Of a stretch of 21,294 nucleotides of DNA, positions 1 through 6,688 are shown piece by piece; within the stretch, counting starts at the first letter, position 1; every line of letters begins with the position of its first letter. Both the position numbers and the translations under genes were made by a program. Below the pieces are notes generated by a model. That model was not told the DNA's origin. It searched no databases and saw only the letters and a list, made by a program, of their open reading frames with translations. The stretch comes from JBJFGR01 sp051892875 (lineage in GTDB: Bacteria; Pseudomonadota; Gammaproteobacteria; Enterobacterales; Succinivibrionaceae): contig JBJFGR010000024.1 in assembly GCA_051892875.1 (NCBI GenBank), positions 1-21,294 of the forward strand, read 5' to 3'.

Positions 1-190
1 ATTCAACTCTAAATATAGTTGAGTTTGTATTGCATAGACTCAATCCATCTAAAGTATTTTACCTTTATCCTTGTATTTTTTTAATATAAAATATAGGACC
101 ATATGATAAAATATCTTGCTCTATGAGTATTTATTTTTTTACCCACACATATATACGAAGAAAAATTTTTTTATGCAAAATATAAGTAAT

Positions 191-637
191 ATGCAATCTG
201 TAAAGACACGGAAAATGATTATTAAAATTTTATTTGCTATATTTATGTTATTGAGTTCTTTTGTGTTAGCTTCAGAGTTAACAGAAGAAGAAGTATTTGA
301 TGATAATGGACACTATAGTGAATTTTACTTAAGAGAATTTTTTATTCCAAAAAGAATAAAAAACATAAAGTTTCCACAGTATTATTCTTCAGATGTAAGT
401 TTGAGAAAGATAACTATAGGTCCTGGTAGTGTAGTTACAAATCATTTTGATATAAGTGAAAGTTTTTCGAAAAAGCAATCTATAGCAGAGATAGTAAAAC
501 ATATATGTAAAAATAAGAATTTAAGAAATGAAATGGTTCGTTTTTTAGATAGTTATGATCTAGTTTACTATGTAAATAAAAAACATGTATATACAGCGAG
601 TGTAAACGAAAAAAATTGTGATAGTTTTGGTTTGTAG
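191..637 (+). CDS. Secreted two-cysteine protein of unknown function
   Basis: I do not recognise this gene. The predicted protein (148 aa from this start) begins with a basic stretch, then a hydrophobic segment ending in a likely signal-peptidase site (SSFVLA|SE), so the mature protein should be periplasmic or outer-membrane associated. The mature part has exactly two cysteines, C106 and C143, in a segment 'C...YDLVYY...NEKNC' that resembles segments in the two hypothetical genes downstream of the DsbA gene. The start is uncertain: ATG codons at 173, 191 and 215 all precede the signal peptide and none has a clear Shine-Dalgarno sequence. A longer TTG-initiated frame from 116 is unlikely because it would put a long extension before the signal peptide. 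It lies 129 bp upstream of the DsbA gene, which has its own promoter. That it is a coding gene is fairly sure; function is unknown. Confidence 0.7.
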   Translation: MQSVKTRKMIIKILFAIFMLLSSFVLASELTEEEVFDDNGHYSEFYLREFFIPKRIKNIKFPQYYSSDVSLRKITIGPGSVVTNHFDISESFSKKQSIAEIVKHICKNKNLRNEMVRFLDSYDLVYYVNKKHVYTASVNEKNCDSFGL

Positions 638-691
638 TTTTTGAAATTAATTCTTTATATAATATGTTCTATTTACAAAATTTTATTTTTC

Positions 692-721
692 TTGATATAA
701 ATTAAAAAAAATATATATAAT
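692..721 (+). promoter_or_regulatory. Predicted sigma-70 promoter of the DsbA gene
   Basis: TTGATA at 692-697 and a perfect TATAAT at 716-721 are separated by 18 bp. They lie about 45 bp before the ATG at 767, which has GAGG at 758-761. The surroundings are very AT-rich, so chance matches are possible, but both boxes are good and the spacing is near optimal. Confidence 0.5.
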
Positions 722-766
722 GTACGCAGTTTGTTTTTATAAATAAAAAAGTTTATTGAGGTCCTT

Positions 767-1498
767 ATGAGATTTTTAACAAGTTTGTTTGTTGTCGCAG
801 TGTGTTCTTTTTGCTTTAATTATGATGTAGCTTTAGCAGAAGATAAAGTTGCAAATGAAGAAACTGTATCTTCCCCTCAGACCCCAGCAGAATTAGAAGA
901 AGCGGCAAAAAAGATAGATATAAAACAATTTAAAGAAGGTATTCACTATAAGGTATTAACTTCAACAAAACCTTCTGAAAGAAAAGAAGTAAGGGAATTT
1001 TTTTCGTTCTACTGTGGCCATTGTCATGGATATTATCCTGTTGTAACTTTGGTTTCTCAAACATTACCAGAAGATGTTTCTTTTGTGCAGAATCCAGTTA
1101 AATACTTAGGTGGTCCAATGGGTCCTGAATTTCAAAAAGCATTTGCAGCAGCAGTATCTTTAAATCTTCAAGAACAATTTTATTCGTATGTAGATAAAAA
1201 GATTTTTGTTGAAAATATTATTCCTAAGTCACATGAAGATATTATGAAATTTGTTTCTGATATGGGGGTACCGAGAGATACTTTTGAAAATCAGTATAAG
1301 TCTTTCCCAATTCAGAACATGGCAAATCAATATAATCAGCATGCGTCTGATGCACAAATCGATGGAGTTCCTGCATTAGTAATTAATAATAAATATCGTA
1401 TTATTCAAAAAGAATTGAAGAATATTCAGGAATTATATGCTTTAATTACATATTTATTAAATAAGGATGATGTAAAAGAAACATCAAAAGATAAGTAA
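767..1498 (+). CDS. dsbA: Thiol:disulfide interchange protein, DsbA family, CGHC active site
   Basis: Periplasmic thiol oxidase that introduces disulfide bonds into exported proteins and is normally reoxidised by membrane DsbB. Seen: an N-terminal signal peptide (cleavage near DVALA|ED), a thioredoxin-fold active site in 'FFSFYCGHC' with C83 and C86, and the cis-proline loop 'DGVPALVINNKY' with V201-P202, all in the order and spacing expected of DsbA. There are no other cysteines in the mature protein. At 243 aa it is somewhat longer than E. coli DsbA, mainly from an acidic/Ala-rich N-terminal linker after the signal peptide. The active-site dipeptide is Gly-His as in eukaryotic PDI, not the Pro-His usual in DsbA. 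GAGG at 758-761 supports the ATG. It has its own promoter and terminator, so it is probably monocistronic. The neighbouring secreted Cys-pair proteins are plausible substrates (inference). Confidence 0.9.
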   Translation: MRFLTSLFVVAVCSFCFNYDVALAEDKVANEETVSSPQTPAELEEAAKKIDIKQFKEGIHYKVLTSTKPSERKEVREFFSFYCGHCHGYYPVVTLVSQTLPEDVSFVQNPVKYLGGPMGPEFQKAFAAAVSLNLQEQFYSYVDKKIFVENIIPKSHEDIMKFVSDMGVPRDTFENQYKSFPIQNMANQYNQHASDAQIDGVPALVINNKYRIIQKELKNIQELYALITYLLNKDDVKETSKDK

Positions 1499-1516
1499 TT
1501 ACTGATGTTCAATGCT

Positions 1517-1543
1517 AAAGGTCGTGTTTTACGGCCTTTTTTA
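1517..1543 (+). terminator. Intrinsic terminator after the DsbA gene
   Basis: The 9-bp stem AAAGGTCGT / ACGGCCTTT (one G-T pair) with loop GTTTT is followed by a run of T (1537-1542). It begins 18 bp after the DsbA stop codon. Confidence 0.85.
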
Positions 1544-1555
1544 TGAAAAATATTA

Positions 1556-1584
1556 TTGATGATGTATAATTATTTAATTATAGA
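1556..1584 (+). promoter_or_regulatory. Possible promoter for the two hypothetical secreted-protein genes
   Basis: TTGATG (1556-1561) and TATAGA (1579-1584) are spaced by 17 bp, downstream of the preceding terminator and about 27 bp before the ATG at 1611. The -10 match is only moderate and the region is AT-rich, so this is a weak call. Confidence 0.3.
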
Positions 1585-1610
1585 ATTGCAAATTTGCTAG
1601 ATGTTTTTTA

Positions 1611-2060
1611 ATGAAAAATTTAATTAGATTCACTATTTGTTTATTTTTAGGTATTTTATTTTCTAATATTGTGCATGCAGAAAGTAAAGATTTTGGAAAG
1701 GAAAATAAAATTAATTTCTACACTAAACAAGAATTAGTAGATATTTATAACAAAGAATATAAAGATAAATTACCTGTACAACATATTTTTGGAACAATAA
1801 ATAAGATAGATATAGAAGATGATGGCTCAGTTATTGCTTATGGAACATTAAATGAAGTTTTTGAAGCAATGCCAAAAATTGCGAGAATGCAGTTAGAACA
1901 AGCAGCTTTATTAAAATTACATAAAAAATATTGTAAAAAAATTTTTGAAAAAAAAGAGCCTTTATATCGCATACAAAAAATAACAGCAATTATTAAAAAC
2001 AGTGAGGGAAAAGTTTACAAAAATATGTCATATAATCAAGATTTTTGTAAGGATATATAG
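1611..2060 (+). CDS. Secreted two-cysteine protein of unknown function
   Basis: Unrecognised 149-aa protein with a clear signal peptide (basic MKNLIR start, hydrophobic core, cleavage near NIVHA|ES). The mature part is basic, has two cysteines (C108, C146), and runs 'FYTKQELVDIY...' to '...YNQDFC' near the C-terminus. This layout matches the upstream two-Cys protein (191-637) and both halves of the following 422-aa protein: an aromatic/Leu-rich opening, a Cys in the last third, a predicted strand pair, then a Cys just before the end. No strong Shine-Dalgarno sequence is visible. The next gene starts 3 nt after this stop, so the two are almost certainly co-transcribed and translationally coupled. 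Likely periplasmic with one disulfide (inference); function unknown. Confidence 0.8.
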   Translation: MKNLIRFTICLFLGILFSNIVHAESKDFGKENKINFYTKQELVDIYNKEYKDKLPVQHIFGTINKIDIEDDGSVIAYGTLNEVFEAMPKIARMQLEQAALLKLHKKYCKKIFEKKEPLYRIQKITAIIKNSEGKVYKNMSYNQDFCKDI

Positions 2061-2062
2061 TA

Positions 2063-3331
2063 ATGGCTAAAAATTCTTTATATTCTATATTAGCTTTTTA
2101 TTTTTTTTGTATGCACATTAATATTGTTGTGGCAGATGAAGTTATTGAAGGAGCTCCGTCAATAGATGTTGAAGCAACGGATAATATATCTGCGTCAGAA
2201 ATTATAGAATTAAAGGAAGAAGCATCTGAAAATATTTTATCAGGAAATGAAAAAAAGGAAGTTAATGAAGATGAGGATTCAGATGCTGATGAAGATGAAG
2301 ATGAAGAGTTCGTATCTAAGCACTTCTCTGATGATTTTGTAGGTGAATATCTAGATAGTAGGGATGCTGATAAGCAAGCACTGAAAATCGGTAATGACCC
2401 AAATAATAACGATACTTTAATAAATGAATCTGAAATTAAATTAGAAGAAAAATCAATTGATGTACCAATAGGCATGGGTACCCCAAAAGAACAATTGATT
2501 GCGGTAGCTACTTTAAAAAAAGATGAAAAAGAAAATTTTTATTCTTTTGATTATTTAAAGAATATGTATTTACCATTTTTCTATCATACTTATGAATTAC
2601 CACAGAGTTTAAATTCTTATTTAACATTACGAGGTGTTCATTTAGATAAATCAGAAAATGGTGAACCTTCTTTAGTATATGAAATAGGTGTTGCAGACAG
2701 TAAGGGGCCTATGGATTTGGAAGGAGATCCTAAGACCAATAAATTTTTATATTTATTTTGTAAGATCGCTTTAAATGACAGTATATTGCATAAAGTTCCA
2801 AGTATCAGTTTAGAATTTTATCATGGAGATACAGAGTTTTTTGAAAATACATTAACTTATAATTTATGTACAGGTGAAGATGTAGCAAATGTTGATCCAA
2901 AAATATCAGTAGCTGAGAATAAACGTTTAGATGAAGAGTTTATTTACGCATATGAACAACAAAAGGATAGCTATTTAAGTTATGATTATCTTGTAAATAA
3001 ATTTGCTCCATATGCTTTGAAGCGTATTGTTGAAAATTTTAATGAATATGAAAAAAATCCTCGTGTTTTAATTGAAAATGGCGACGAATCTGATAAAAAA
3101 AGTAGTGTAGTGTTTTTATTTTCAATAAGTAATCAAGATTTTAAAAATATAATTAATAAAGAAAATTTTGATGAAAATCGTGTGTCTCGTACTTGTGCAA
3201 TTACAGCTTATGAAAAATGGATATTGCCTAGGGTTGAGAAATTAGTTTATCGTTATGAAGCTAAGGATAACAAACAAAAACTATTAAAAGAGATACTAAT
3301 TTATCAAAATTCTTGTCATAAAGCAGAGTAA
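2063..3331 (+). CDS. Secreted protein with acidic linker and two tandem Cys-pair modules
   Basis: Unrecognised 422-aa protein. It has an N-terminal signal peptide (cleavage near NIVVA|DE), then an acidic, probably disordered region peaking at residues ~70-82 (Asp/Glu run encoded partly by GATGAA repeats). Two modules follow that look like copies of each other: residues ~159-269 ('FYSFDYLKNMY...', C233 and C269) and ~301-418 ('SYDYLVNKF...', C378 and C418). Each module has two cysteines 36-40 residues apart, as in the neighbouring secreted proteins of 148 and 149 aa. AGGA at 2050-2053, inside the end of the upstream gene, supports the ATG and suggests coupling. There are no membrane segments beyond the signal peptide. 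It probably acts in the periplasm or at the outer membrane and is probably disulfide-bonded; the role is unknown. Confidence 0.8.
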   Translation: MAKNSLYSILAFYFFCMHINIVVADEVIEGAPSIDVEATDNISASEIIELKEEASENILSGNEKKEVNEDEDSDADEDEDEEFVSKHFSDDFVGEYLDSRDADKQALKIGNDPNNNDTLINESEIKLEEKSIDVPIGMGTPKEQLIAVATLKKDEKENFYSFDYLKNMYLPFFYHTYELPQSLNSYLTLRGVHLDKSENGEPSLVYEIGVADSKGPMDLEGDPKTNKFLYLFCKIALNDSILHKVPSISLEFYHGDTEFFENTLTYNLCTGEDVANVDPKISVAENKRLDEEFIYAYEQQKDSYLSYDYLVNKFAPYALKRIVENFNEYEKNPRVLIENGDESDKKSSVVFLFSISNQDFKNIINKENFDENRVSRTCAITAYEKWILPRVEKLVYRYEAKDNKQKLLKEILIYQNSCHKAE

Positions 3332-3371
3332 ATAAAAATATTACTTATTAGTCTTATATTTGATTTACGAA

Positions 3372-4175
3372 TTATTTGTGAAGCTTACAGAATTTAGCGT
3401 AATTTTTTAATAAATCTTTAGTTAAGCTATCAACTTTGGTTATCGGGTACTCATTGTCATTTGTGTTATTAGTGATTTTTGTGTCTAATGATAATTTTTT
3501 ATCATTCATAAATTTAGATACAAAAAAAATTATTTCCTTTTCTAATTTTTTATTTCCCAATATATTAAGGTTATGTTGCTTAACAATGCTTGTTTCAAGA
3601 ACACCTTTTAAAGAATTTGAGCTATCTAAACACGATAAATCAATACCAACATAAAAACGAAGATTTTTATCATTGTGTATTGGTGATATTAGGAAAGAAC
3701 CTATAGCTTTTAACCATTTCTTATAAACAAAAACCTCTTGGTGATTGCCAACATAGTTTACATAATAAGAAACTAAGCGTTCAACAGATGTTTTATGATG
3801 AGTCAAACTCCAATTATTAGCAAATTCCCAAATACTCTTTTTATAAAGCATATTTTGACGACAAGAACTATCTAAACTGCTCATTCTGTTTTTTTGAGAC
3901 CCCGATCCAAAGTCGTCAAGAATGATATTACTATAAGAATCTTGAAGAACAATCCATAGGAATAAATTACCAATGCTAGGAATTAGTAATCCATCACTAG
4001 TTGCTTTAACATTTCCAATATATGGAAGAGGCGAATCTTTAAATTTATATAAATCAGAAATTGCATTAATTACTTCTTTGAGAGAGGTTACTTGCAAATT
4101 AGAACGAAGTGCTACTAATTTAGCGGAACTTAATCTATCTGGATCACCTTCTAAACATGCAATATTAATTAACAT
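3372..4175 (-). CDS. Hypothetical protein of unknown function (267 aa)
   Basis: Unrecognised. This is the only full-length gene on the minus strand, convergent with the preceding secreted-protein gene and divergent from the next operon. A good ribosome site (GAGGAT five bases before the ATG) supports it as real and fixes the start. There is no signal peptide or obvious transmembrane segment, so the product is probably cytoplasmic. The sequence is moderately basic with scattered Trp/Tyr ('WEFANNWSLTHHK', 'YKKWLKAIGSF') and a charged, Asn-rich C-terminal tail around 'TNNTNDNEYPI'. It has no nucleotide-binding, helix-turn-helix or nuclease motif I can identify. Its orientation and cytoplasmic nature separate it from the exported proteins on both sides. 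It could be an independently acquired orphan gene or a regulator/effector; I cannot choose between these. Confidence 0.75.
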   Translation of the reverse strand: MLINIACLEGDPDRLSSAKLVALRSNLQVTSLKEVINAISDLYKFKDSPLPYIGNVKATSDGLLIPSIGNLFLWIVLQDSYSNIILDDFGSGSQKNRMSSLDSSCRQNMLYKKSIWEFANNWSLTHHKTSVERLVSYYVNYVGNHQEVFVYKKWLKAIGSFLISPIHNDKNLRFYVGIDLSCLDSSNSLKGVLETSIVKQHNLNILGNKKLEKEIIFFVSKFMNDKKLSLDTKITNNTNDNEYPITKVDSLTKDLLKNYAKFCKLHK

Positions 4176-4200
4176 TTTATCCTCAAAATTGTAATAAATT

Positions 4201-4229
4201 CTTATATATCAAAAGCTAGGTTATTTTAA
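4201..4229 (-). promoter_or_regulatory. Possible promoter for the minus-strand hypothetical gene
   Basis: Read on the minus strand: TTAAAA (4229-4224), 17 bp, then TATAAG (4206-4201), about 25 bp before the ATG at 4175. Spacing is ideal but the boxes are only moderate matches in AT-rich DNA. Confidence 0.3.
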
Positions 4230-4283
4230 CATATAACATTCCTTGAATAGAGTTCTTTAAAAAAAAATGTGATGTACATACGA

Positions 4284-4312
4284 TTAAAAGTATTATATAT
4301 TATATTTATAAT
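4284..4312 (+). promoter_or_regulatory. Possible promoter for the secretion-like operon
   Basis: TTAAAA (4284-4289), 17 bp, then a perfect TATAAT (4307-4312). This gives a leader of roughly 90 nt before the ATG at 4409. The -35 is a 4/6 match and several other AT-rich hexamers nearby could serve. Confidence 0.35.
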
Positions 4313-4408
4313 GTAATATGATGTGTAATAGCTCTTTACTTGTATTTTTATTTTTATTTCTTTTTTATTAATATGCTCAGGTCATTATTGAATTTGTTGA
4401 GGTTTGTA

Positions 4409-4996
4409 ATGCCTATTGGTGTTATGTTTTTATTTGTTTTAGTTGTTTTTTTTGTTATTAATGACAATGTTTATGCTGATGATTATGTAGCTCCATTACC
4501 TCCACCTGAATTAGGTGAAAATTTGACTAATTTTAAGACTAAACAACAAATTTTAGAATCTAATAATATTGGTACGGTTGCATCTCCTACTAAAGACAAG
4601 AATCTTATAGATAATCGAAAATTAGGAAAAAATAGTTTTACAAGAAAGTCTAAAGCAGATGTTCAAGTAGCAATGAAAGAAACTTCTGATAGACGTTTAT
4701 ATGTTCCTAATCTGTTGGTTCCTGTATATACGGGAGGTGAATCAATTATTGTTTTTGAGGTAAATGAAAATAGTTCACCTTTAATTGTTGCTAATGCGAA
4801 AGTTTCGAATAGTGGTTTTGTGAGTATTGTTAAAGGTAATAGGGTTATTGTTCGTCCAACTGGATATAATTCAGCATCTTTAATAAAAGTTGTAATAAAA
4901 AATCATAAAAAACCTTATATATTTAGATTAGCTTATAGTACAACAAAACATAATATAAGACATATATCTAATATAAAAATAAAAGATATTAATTAG
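4409..4996 (+). CDS. Secreted protein with DotH/IcmK-like core region
   Basis: The start at 4409 is chosen because GAGG at 4399-4402 is well spaced and it yields a compact signal peptide (cleavage near NVYA|DD). Upstream frames from 4340 (TTG) or 4373 would add a second hydrophobic stretch. The mature N-terminus reads APLPPPELGE, then 'FKTKQQILE', nearly identical to the next gene's product. Residues ~105-180 ('IIVFEVNENSSPLIVANAKV...NRVIVRP...IKVVIKNHKKPYIFRL') have the strand pattern of the DotH/IcmK/TraN core domain of type IVB secretion and IncI conjugation systems: a strand, a short turn before a 'PI/PL' element, then an 'N.L.I.P' strand and a '...G...P...' strand. It is 195 aa, much shorter than typical DotH, and the family link is inference. 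It overlaps no gene and lies 8 nt from the next one; likely co-transcribed. Confidence 0.75.
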   Translation: MPIGVMFLFVLVVFFVINDNVYADDYVAPLPPPELGENLTNFKTKQQILESNNIGTVASPTKDKNLIDNRKLGKNSFTRKSKADVQVAMKETSDRRLYVPNLLVPVYTGGESIIVFEVNENSSPLIVANAKVSNSGFVSIVKGNRVIVRPTGYNSASLIKVVIKNHKKPYIFRLAYSTTKHNIRHISNIKIKDIN

Positions 4997-5004
4997 GTGT
5001 GTTT

Positions 5005-5928
5005 ATGGTATTTAGCAGAAAGAAAATTGTTTTATTTATTTTATGTTATTTCTTATATTCAAATTTATACGCTGATGAAAGCGCTCCTTTACCTCCACCT
5101 GAATTAGGAGAAACTTTAACCTCATTTAAAACAAAACAACAAATGTTAGAGCAAGGTGTTGTTGTTTTAAAAGAAGAACCAAAAATTAAAATATATAAGA
5201 AAGATAATAATGGTAATCTTGTTTTAGATACTAAAGATAGTAATAAAAGCAATTTTGAATATAAGCAACAAGTTATAAATCAACCAAAAGTAAATAAAGA
5301 AATTGTGGAAAATGAAATTGTTTATGAAAAAAACAAACAGTTTCATTTAAACAAGAATACAGATCTTGTTTTTAAAATAACCGATGCTATGGATATTGAT
5401 TGGCCTATAACTAAAGTTGACAATTCAAATCAGTTATTTTTATATGAGTTGTTAGATGATGCCACTATAAGACTTTATACAAAAGTTAATAAAGTTTCAT
5501 TGTCAAAATTAAAAATATATTTAGGAAATAAAACAGAACCTTTAATGTTTATATTATCAAATCAGGGCTCAGAAAAAAGTATTGTTTATAAAAATAATAT
5601 TAAGGTAGCTGGTAAATCTCCAAAAAATACTAGCAATGAAGTTAAAGGTTTAACAAATATTAAAAAAACTGCAAAATCAAGAACTACGTTTAGAGAGATT
5701 GCAAGTAAAAAATCAACGGAAATTAATGAACAAACCGAAAAAAAAGAATCAATTAATACAAATGAATTGTTAGGAGAGTTTGCTGGTTCGCAAGCATCTA
5801 GTATTCAAAACTCTAATATAAGCACATATACATCTTTCAGTAAAGAAGAAGTTAATGCAGTTGCTGACTCTTTGCTAAATGGCGTGCTTAGTGCTGAAGA
5901 GCAATTAAGTAAAAAAGTAAAAAAATAA
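5005..5928 (+). CDS. Secreted DotH/IcmK (TraN)-like protein
   Basis: 307 aa from the ATG at 5005, preceded by AGGTG; a GTG at 4999 in the same frame would add two residues. It has a signal peptide (cleavage near NLYA|DE), then APLPPPELGE and 'FKTKQQMLE' as in the upstream gene, and a Lys/Asn-rich linker. Residues ~113-192 contain 'LVFKITDAMDIDWPITKV' (W133-P-I) followed by strands ending 'GNKTEPLMFILS'. From memory, this closely parallels the DotH/IcmK/TraN core-domain signature (a Phe-rich strand, a D..G.PWPI turn, a final 'L.GL.TP..LTL' strand), where the protein forms part of the outer-membrane core complex. The C-terminal ~110 residues are low-complexity Ser/Lys/Glu-rich and lack the usual DotH C-terminal half. 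No other core T4SS component is visible in the window, so function in secretion is inferred only. Confidence 0.75.
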   Translation: MVFSRKKIVLFILCYFLYSNLYADESAPLPPPELGETLTSFKTKQQMLEQGVVVLKEEPKIKIYKKDNNGNLVLDTKDSNKSNFEYKQQVINQPKVNKEIVENEIVYEKNKQFHLNKNTDLVFKITDAMDIDWPITKVDNSNQLFLYELLDDATIRLYTKVNKVSLSKLKIYLGNKTEPLMFILSNQGSEKSIVYKNNIKVAGKSPKNTSNEVKGLTNIKKTAKSRTTFREIASKKSTEINEQTEKKESINTNELLGEFAGSQASSIQNSNISTYTSFSKEEVNAVADSLLNGVLSAEEQLSKKVKK

Positions 5929-5936
5929 GGTTTTAA

Positions 5937-6551
5937 ATGAATCGTAAGTTAATTGGCGTTTTTAGAATTTCTTTTTTAATTTATATTACATTGTCTAGCT
6001 CAAACGCTGAAGTAATTGATAATAGAATTTCTACATCTAAAGCTATGTCAACATCAACATTTGTATCAACATCTGCATCTAATAACTGTAAAAATGTTCA
6101 TTGGAGAGATGTGGCATATACAGGAGTGATGGCAAAATATAAACCATATAGTCACTGTGTTCAATGGACTGCAAATCAGTTCGAACTACCAGAGGAATTG
6201 TTATTTTCAATTATTTATGTGGAACGTGGTGATGTTAATGGAAAATGCATGCGAAATCGTAATGGAACAGAAGATTGTGGTCCTGCTCAGATAAATGATG
6301 TTAGAATTCCAGAAATTGAGAAATTTGATTTGGATAAATCAGATATGAAAAATAATCCCTGCAGAAATATTTGGGCAATGGGATATTTGATGCGTAGAGA
6401 AATAGAAAAGGCTAATGGAGATATTTGGTTAGGTGTAGGTAATTATCATTACCATTATTCAGTAAATCAAAGTATTCACGATCGTTATGTAAATCTAGTT
6501 ATGAATGCGTGGAAAAAATTGAGTTCACAAGCTCGTGTTAAATGCGAATAG
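5937..6551 (+). CDS. VirB1-like lytic transglycosylase (SLT domain)
   Basis: Periplasmic enzyme expected to cleave the MurNAc-GlcNAc bond of peptidoglycan, typically to open the wall for a secretion or conjugation apparatus. It has a signal peptide (cleavage near SSSNA|EV) and a Ser/Thr-rich linker. The SLT fold starts near residue 75, with catalytic Glu E96 in 'IIYVERG', then 'NRNGTEDCGPAQIND', the NGT.D.G..QIN motif of VirB1/TrbN-type conjugative transglycosylases, and 'GVGNYHYHYS' as the late-domain Tyr/His motif. The mature protein holds six cysteines, an even number consistent with three disulfides and possibly with DsbA dependence. AAGG (5927-5930) overlaps the preceding stop codon, so it is translationally linked to the DotH-like gene upstream. 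Size (204 aa) fits this family. Enzyme class is confident; assignment to a specific system is not. Confidence 0.85.
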   Translation: MNRKLIGVFRISFLIYITLSSSNAEVIDNRISTSKAMSTSTFVSTSASNNCKNVHWRDVAYTGVMAKYKPYSHCVQWTANQFELPEELLFSIIYVERGDVNGKCMRNRNGTEDCGPAQINDVRIPEIEKFDLDKSDMKNNPCRNIWAMGYLMRREIEKANGDIWLGVGNYHYHYSVNQSIHDRYVNLVMNAWKKLSSQARVKCE

Positions 6552-6614
6552 ATTTGTTTTAATTATTTATCTGTGATAATACGCAATTCTTTTAAATAAA
6601 ACTTCTTTATATTT

Positions 6615-6643
6615 TTGAGAAAAAAGTTTATTGATACTAATAT
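6615..6643 (+). promoter_or_regulatory. Predicted promoter of fadD
   Basis: TTGAGA (6615-6620) and TAATAT (6638-6643) are spaced exactly 17 bp apart, giving a leader of about 40 nt before the ATG at 6689. A second candidate is an extended -10, TGTGATAAT, at 6572-6580. I see no convincing terminator between the transglycosylase gene and fadD. Confidence 0.4.
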
Positions 6644-6688
6644 AACTCTGTATAGCAAGAAAGTAATAAATCAGAAAAAGGTATATAT

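Noticed and set aside
4..43. Short inverted repeats (CAACT/AGTTG and TTGAGT/ACTCAA) at the window start, considered as a tRNA end or terminator
   Set aside because: No cloverleaf or T-arm consensus and no T-run follows; stems are only 5-6 bp and mutually exclusive.
2271..2310. GATGAA-type repeats as a possible phase-variable tract
   Set aside because: The repeat unit is a multiple of three, so slippage would only change the length of the acidic linker, and the tract is short and imperfect.
2098..2475. Long minus-strand open frame opposite the acidic secreted protein
   Set aside because: It is a Ser-rich mirror of the Asp/Glu-rich coding region with no ribosome site; an antisense shadow.
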